From: Bacillota bacterium
GTDB taxonomy: Bacteria; Bacillota; Clostridia; Lachnospirales; Lachnospiraceae
Length of the DNA stretch: 64,000 bases
Direction: 5' to 3'
Assembly: GCA_023386815.1 (NCBI GenBank)
Contig: JAEWIZ010000019.1
Location: 186,001-250,000 of the forward strand
Shown here: positions 59,637 to 64,000 of the stretch, in pieces
Numbering within the stretch: position 1 is the first letter of the stretch
How the letters are laid out: every line of letters begins with the position of its first letter
The notes under the pieces: generated by a model
Told to the model about the DNA's origin: nothing
The model's input: the letters and a program-made list of their open reading frames with translations, nothing else
Database searches by the model: none
Made by a program: the position numbers and the translations under genes

Positions 59637-61175
59637 ATGAGCGATTACATTCTTGAAATGCAAAATATAGTAAAAGAGTTCCCTGGTGTAAAGGCTCTGA
59701 ATAATGTGGATTTTAAGGTGAAACGGGGAGAAATCCACTGTTTGGTAGGTGAAAACGGCGCCGGTAAATCCACCCTGATGAAGGTACTTTCCGGGGTTTA
59801 TCCTTATGGCACCTATAGCGGGAATATTATCTATAACGGAAATGAGAAACAATTTAAATCAATTGCTGACAGTGAGCAAGAAGGAATTGCGATTATTTAT
59901 CAGGAACTGGCACTGATTCCTGAGTTAAGTGTTTATGAAAATATTTATTTCGGACATGAATTAATGGAAGGTAAAGTGATTAACTGGAACCAGACCATTG
60001 TCAGTGCACAGGAGATGTTGAAGAAGGTTAAACTAGATGTAAATCCATCTGTAAAAGTTAAAGATCTATCCGTTGGTAAAAGGCAGTTGGTAGAAATAGC
60101 AAAGGCCTTGAGTAAAAATGTAAAGCTGCTGGTATTAGACGAACCAACAGCCGCTTTAAATGAGGATGATAGTGCGAATTTATTAGAGTTGTTAAGACAG
60201 CTAAAGGAACAAGGAGTAACCTCTATCATGATTTCTCATAAATTGAAAGAGGTTGTTTCGATTGCAGATACCATTACAGTAATTCGTGATGGTGCTACAA
60301 TATGCTCCTTGGATGCAAAGGAACATAAGATTTCTGAACATGAGATTATTAAATATATGGTAGGCAGAGAGATAGATAATATTTATCCGAAACGTGAAAA
60401 TCAAAAAATCGGAGATGTCTGCTTCGAAATTAAAAACTGGACTGTTCGTAATCCTGCTTTAGATCGTGAAATATTGCATAATGTTAATCTGAATGTGAGA
60501 CGCGGTGAGATTATTGGTATCGCAGGACTCATGGGTGCAGGACGTACAGAATTGGCTCTAAGTATATTTGGAAATACCCCAAAATATACCATAACCAGTG
60601 GTGATCTCTATGTAGATGGCCAGCCAAAACGCTTTAAGCATCCCAAAGAAGCCTTAAAAGCCGGTGTAGCTTATGTATCGGAAGATAGAAAAGGTAACGG
60701 ATTAATTCTAATACAGGACATTAAATATAATATATCAATAGCTAACTTAGAGGAGTTAACTGAAGGTATCTCCTTGAACGACAATAAGGAAATAACCATA
60801 GCAAAAGAGTATCAGCGTTCCATTAATATTAAAGCCCCCTCGATTAAGCAAATAGTAGGTAACTTGAGTGGTGGAAATCAGCAGAAGGTATCTTTGGCGA
60901 AATGTCTGTTTGTAGGCCCTAAGGTATTAATTCTGGATGAGCCAACCAGAGGTATCGACGTTGGTGCGAAATTTGAGATTTATTCACTGATGAATAAATT
61001 AGTGGAACAGGGCATGAGTATCATCATGATTTCTTCCGAATTATTGGAAGTACTCGGTATGAGTGATCGAGTCTATGTCATGTCTGAAGGTACGATTACA
61101 GGCTGCTTAGATGCAGCAGAAGCCACAGAACAAAATGTAATGGCTATGGCTACAAGAGTAGAGGAGGTAGTATAA
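59637..61175 (+). CDS. gguA: GguA-like sugar ABC ATPase, module 2
   Basis: Double-domain ATPase (512 aa), equal in length to the module 1 copy. First Walker A GENGAGKST at 38-46, second-domain degenerate loop GLMGAGRTE, signature LSGGNQQKVSLAK, Walker B LILDEPTRGIDVG. GAAGGA precedes the ATG. Its stop overlaps the permease start by one base (TAATG). Confidence 0.94.
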   Translation: MSDYILEMQNIVKEFPGVKALNNVDFKVKRGEIHCLVGENGAGKSTLMKVLSGVYPYGTYSGNIIYNGNEKQFKSIADSEQEGIAIIYQELALIPELSVYENIYFGHELMEGKVINWNQTIVSAQEMLKKVKLDVNPSVKVKDLSVGKRQLVEIAKALSKNVKLLVLDEPTAALNEDDSANLLELLRQLKEQGVTSIMISHKLKEVVSIADTITVIRDGATICSLDAKEHKISEHEIIKYMVGREIDNIYPKRENQKIGDVCFEIKNWTVRNPALDREILHNVNLNVRRGEIIGIAGLMGAGRTELALSIFGNTPKYTITSGDLYVDGQPKRFKHPKEALKAGVAYVSEDRKGNGLILIQDIKYNISIANLEELTEGISLNDNKEITIAKEYQRSINIKAPSIKQIVGNLSGGNQQKVSLAKCLFVGPKVLILDEPTRGIDVGAKFEIYSLMNKLVEQGMSIIMISSELLEVLGMSDRVYVMSEGTITGCLDAAEATEQNVMAMATRVEEVV

Positions 61176-62374
61176 TGAGTAATTCAAATGAAACAGGAAA
61201 GGTTGGCATAGGACAGGAACTATTGGGGTTATTGAAATCCAATATCCGTGACTATGTTATGTATATTGCGTTAGTAGTAATTTTCGTAATTTTTAGTTTT
61301 ATGACCAAAGGCTTATTCCTTTCCCCAAGAAATATAAGTGACTTGGTAAACCAGGCAGGTTATGTTGCTGTAATCGCTATTGGTATGACCGTTATCTTAA
61401 TCATCAAGCACATAGATCTTTCTGTTGGTTACGTTGCTGGATTTTTAGGCGCCGTAGGTGCGATTCTTATGAAAAATGGACTACCTGCTTTAGTGGCAAT
61501 TCCAATTGTATTAGTTTGTGGTATCTTGATAGGTGTTTATCAGGGAACCTTAGTTGCAAAGGTAGGAGTTCCGGCCTTCGTAGTAACCCTGGCTGGTATG
61601 TTCATTTTCCGTGGTTTGCTTTCTCTTACAACAGCTGGTACCGGTACAATTATTATTAAGGATGAAGGTTACAAGGCTATTTCCAATGGTTATATTCCTG
61701 ATATACCGATCTCTGGAAATATTCATATATTGACTTTACTCATCGGTATTATAGCAATTGTTTTGGTTGTTTATTCTCAGATAAAGACAAGAAATAATTT
61801 ACGTAAGTATAATTTCGAGGTAAGCTCTATGCCAATTATGGTTGGTAAGATAGTTTTCCTTTCAGCAATTATTATGTATATTATGTGGATCTTAGCTGGA
61901 TATAAGGGTATACCTTGGACAGCCGTGATTGTAGCCATTGTACTTCTTATTTATAACTTTATCTTAAATAAAACCCGTTTAGGTAGATATGTATACGGTA
62001 TCGGTGGTAATGCTGAGGCAGCAGAGCTTTCCGGTGTTAATGTGCAGAAGATTACAATGTTTGCTTTCTGTTCCGTAAGTATGCTGTCTGCACTTGGTGG
62101 TATCCTTTACTCCTCAAGACTTGCGTCTGCAACTCCTACCGCAGGTACTGGCTTTGAGCTTGATGCTATAGCATCCTCTTATATCGGTGGTGTGTCTGTA
62201 AACGGTGGTATTGGTAGAGTAACCAATACAATTATCGGTGCTTTTGTAATCATGTCTCTTACCAATGGTATGAACCTGATGGGTATTGATATTTCTTACC
62301 AGTACATCGTAAAGGGTGTAATTTTCATTTTGGCTGTTGCCTTTGATATTATTACACGTAATAAGAGAAAATAA
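61175..62374 (+). CDS. gguB: GguB-like sugar ABC permease, module 2
   Basis: Membrane permease (399 aa) with about ten membrane segments. IKHIDLSVGYVAGF and GTGFELDAIASSYIGG are typical of the family. Coupled to the ATPase by a one-base overlap. It completes the importer of module 2; a terminator follows at 62425. Confidence 0.94.
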   Translation: MSNSNETGKVGIGQELLGLLKSNIRDYVMYIALVVIFVIFSFMTKGLFLSPRNISDLVNQAGYVAVIAIGMTVILIIKHIDLSVGYVAGFLGAVGAILMKNGLPALVAIPIVLVCGILIGVYQGTLVAKVGVPAFVVTLAGMFIFRGLLSLTTAGTGTIIIKDEGYKAISNGYIPDIPISGNIHILTLLIGIIAIVLVVYSQIKTRNNLRKYNFEVSSMPIMVGKIVFLSAIIMYIMWILAGYKGIPWTAVIVAIVLLIYNFILNKTRLGRYVYGIGGNAEAAELSGVNVQKITMFAFCSVSMLSALGGILYSSRLASATPTAGTGFELDAIASSYIGGVSVNGGIGRVTNTIIGAFVIMSLTNGMNLMGIDISYQYIVKGVIFILAVAFDIITRNKRK

Positions 62375-62424
62375 TAATTTCAATAGAAAAAATGATAATT
62401 TAAATAGTAATATGGAAAGTCGTG

Positions 62425-62454
62425 AACAGGAGCTGCTAGCAGCTCCTGTTTTTT
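62425..62454 (+). terminator. Terminator of the module 2 importer operon
   Basis: Perfect palindrome with 13-bp arms (AACAGGAGCTGCT / AGCAGCTCCTGTT, 62425-62450) followed by TTTT. Confidence 0.9.
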
Positions 62455-62606
62455 GTGAGAAATTTAAGTAAATTCAAATAAGATTTGTATGGTTTTGTTG
62501 TTTTTGGAGATAATGATATTAAGTAAAATTGTATATTAGGGTGGAAGGAACTTCCTGCAATATGCAAATGATTTTTACATTTCACTATCTATAAGGAGGA
62601 ATTTTT

Positions 62607-63254
62607 ATGAAGTTAAAAGCAATTTTATTAACTTTGGTTATGATTACTTTATTGTTAACTGGTTGTGGTAACAGAAATACAAACAACAATGCTACTACTA
62701 CCACACCTGCACCAACTCAGGGAACAACTACAACAGCTCCTGCAGCAACAACACCTCCAGCAGCAACGAATGCTGCTACAACCCCAGGAGTTACAAGCGG
62801 TGCTAATACACCTGACGTTGTAACTACAGCATCGATTGTTGATACAGAAGAGGCTTTCTTAAAGGCGATTAGCAAAGAAGGAACCTGGATTATTGCGATT
62901 ACCAAAGATTTGACTATCGATAAGGATCTTGTCCTTGAGGGCGAGTACAAAAATGGTAAGAAGGATGACGCTGGAAAAGATGTCGTTCAGAGAAAGGTTG
63001 CCTTATATGCCCAGGATGAAAATAGAACAATTACAGCAAAATATATTTTAAAGGCACCTAAGATGACGGTATCCAGCCCGAATGCAAGTATCCAGCACGG
63101 AACATTCTTAGGCGACCTTTATGTTGATGTAGCAGACTTTCAGCTAGTTGATGCAGTGATAGATGGTAATGTATATTTTACAAAGAAGGAATATAAAGAT
63201 TCTTTCAAAATGGATGAAACCAGTAAAGTGACCGGTGAGCAGAAAGTACAGTAA
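62607..63254 (+). CDS. Lipoprotein with Thr/Pro/Ala linker and beta-rich domain
   Basis: Predicted lipoprotein (215 aa), lipobox LTGC (Cys20). A low-complexity Thr/Ala/Pro linker (about 30-72) spaces out a C-terminal domain (about 80-213) with alternating hydrophobic residues (ITAKYILKAPKMTVSSPN, GTFLGDLYVDVADF), which looks like a short beta-helix. I do not recognise a named family. It follows module 2 as the lipoprotein at 51282 follows module 1, though the two are not alike beyond signal and linker. AAGGAGG precedes the ATG. Confidence 0.82.
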   Translation: MKLKAILLTLVMITLLLTGCGNRNTNNNATTTTPAPTQGTTTTAPAATTPPAATNAATTPGVTSGANTPDVVTTASIVDTEEAFLKAISKEGTWIIAITKDLTIDKDLVLEGEYKNGKKDDAGKDVVQRKVALYAQDENRTITAKYILKAPKMTVSSPNASIQHGTFLGDLYVDVADFQLVDAVIDGNVYFTKKEYKDSFKMDETSKVTGEQKVQ

Positions 63255-63290
63255 TATTAAAATTAAGTAAGTATTAGTAAACATGTAATA

Positions 63291-63352
63291 GAAAGGGCTT
63301 TTCCTTATTGTGATACTTGAATAAGGATTAGCCCCTTTTTCAAGCCCTTTCT
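63291..63352 (+). terminator. Terminator with two competing 3' arms
   Basis: GAAAGGGCTTTTCCTTATT (63291-) can pair with AATAAGGATTAGCCCCTTTTT (to 63340), making a terminator with T-run; the same 5' arm can pair instead with AAGCCCTTTCT (63342-63352). The choice may be functional or simply redundant. Confidence 0.65.
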
Positions 63353-63434
63353 CAGTGCTGATCTGTGGAAGATAAGCTTGATTCATCGTCCACAGCATGA
63401 TAAAATAAAAGATATCTGATGAATGGAGGGAAAA

Positions 63435-63749
63435 ATGAACGAAGAATTAGCTCAATTAGACGCAGACCTGAAAGGGCTGTTTGTAGAAAATAAATTTGAA
63501 GAAATGAATGAACTCTTACAAGAGCAACCGCAAGAGGTTGTTAAGGAGTTAAGTGAATATTACTGGAATGTAATTAAGAAGTATTATGAAACGGAACAAT
63601 TTGATTTGCTATTCGGTCACTTTAAATTTGTGGCATATTCCTGTTATATGGTTGAATATGCACATCAAGTGTCCATCATTAGTGATGAGGCATTTCAGAT
63701 CATGATGCTGGTATTTAATGATATTTATGAGCTGAAAAAGAAGCAGTAA
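63435..63749 (+). CDS. Small acidic helical protein of unknown function
   Basis: Acidic, fully alpha-helical small protein (104 aa) with many aromatic residues (SEYYWNVIKKYY, AYSCYMVEYAHQ). No known motif, signal or membrane segment. ATG 63435 follows GGAGGG; the ATG at 63423 overlaps that site. It precedes a histidine phosphatase gene by about 40 bases on the same strand. I do not recognise it. Confidence 0.65.
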   Translation: MNEELAQLDADLKGLFVENKFEEMNELLQEQPQEVVKELSEYYWNVIKKYYETEQFDLLFGHFKFVAYSCYMVEYAHQVSIISDEAFQIMMLVFNDIYELKKKQ

Positions 63750-63790
63750 TATAGATTGATTAACAAGGGATAAGGATAGGTGGTGAATGT

Positions 63791-64000
63791 ATGGTGAATT
63801 TATATCTTATTAGACACGGAAGACAGAATAGTGCCTTATGCAATACTGATGTAGAACTTTCGAAGGAAGGAATTGCTCAATGTGAACTGCTTCGTGATCG
63901 GTTAAAAAATTATAAGATAGATGCCATTTATTCTAGTGATATGCATCGAGCGAGACAGACAGCAGAGATTATTAACAGCGCACTGGGGTTACCCCATGAA
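63791..64000 (+). CDS. Histidine phosphatase-superfamily protein (partial, runs off the window)
   Basis: The first 70 residues of a phosphoglycerate-mutase-like phosphatase. LYLIRHGRQNS carries catalytic His9 in the normal RHG motif, and YSSDMHRARQTAE is the typical second element. The frame stays open to the window edge, so the C-terminal half and its second catalytic His are not seen. AGGTGGTGA precedes the ATG. Compare the atypical RHF protein at 38629. Confidence 0.88.
   Translation, partial: MVNLYLIRHGRQNSALCNTDVELSKEGIAQCELLRDRLKNYKIDAIYSSDMHRARQTAEIINSALGLPHE

Overview
The window is an AT-rich chromosomal stretch from a low-GC Gram-positive anaerobe, most likely a plant-polysaccharide-using Lachnospiraceae (Clostridia). 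The evidence is clostridial gene neighbourhoods (ABC-F next to rex; acpS, NAD(P)HX repair, alr, mazF and a CNNM/CorC protein in series), strong AGGAGG ribosome sites, TTG/GTG starts, lipobox-type binding proteins, LytS/YesN-type two-component pairs and many U-tract terminators. The species call is inference. No rRNA, tRNA, CRISPR array, transposase or prophage was seen.

Layout. 1-7.4 kb: xylose isomerase; a ferredoxin-ferritin pair facing a rubredoxin across an unusual repeat-rich promoter region; a tRNA-thiolation/t6A-modification group (cysteine desulfurase, TtcA-like, TcdA); an HD hydrolase and a DUF554 membrane protein. 7.7-18.3 kb: a glycan locus with sensor kinase, AraC-type regulator, family 1 binding protein, two permeases without an ATPase, a GH31 alpha-glycosidase and a GH127 beta-L-arabinofuranosidase. 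18.4-23.6 kb: an antiterminator-controlled PTS locus (RAT/terminator, LicT-like regulator, EIIA, HPr, NagE-like EIICB), then ptsI. 23.7-28.3 kb: an aldose epimerase facing a probable Re-citrate synthase / isocitrate dehydrogenase / GntR operon, with a GntR-like palindrome on its promoter. 28.4-41.1 kb: housekeeping genes (DUF2512, ABC-F, Rex, AcpS, NnrD/E, Alr, MazF, CNNM/CorC, histidine phosphatase, RlmH, cold-shock protein, amidase).

41.2-62.4 kb holds the most striking structure: two complete, divergent copies of one module in tandem. Each runs: membrane-anchored sugar-binding sensor, LytS-type kinase, YesN-type regulator, lipoprotein sugar-binding protein, terminator, ChvE-like binding protein, intercistronic hairpin, GguA-like ATPase, GguB-like permease. 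Each is followed, after a terminator, by a single lipoprotein gene with a Thr/Pro-rich linker. The first three genes resemble the known XylFII-LytS-YesN sugar sensor of clostridia, so each module probably senses an extracellular sugar and switches on its own importer. The window ends with a small helical protein and the start of a second histidine phosphatase.

Other points: both regulatory histidines of PRD2 are missing in the antiterminator; the cold-shock gene has a long leader with a terminator-like hairpin; no antitoxin gene precedes MazF; a GC-rich small repeat occurs twice; a 120-bp nested hairpin plus a 15-bp tandem repeat lies in the first sugar module; and a structured, possibly transcribed region lies at 38.1-38.4 kb.
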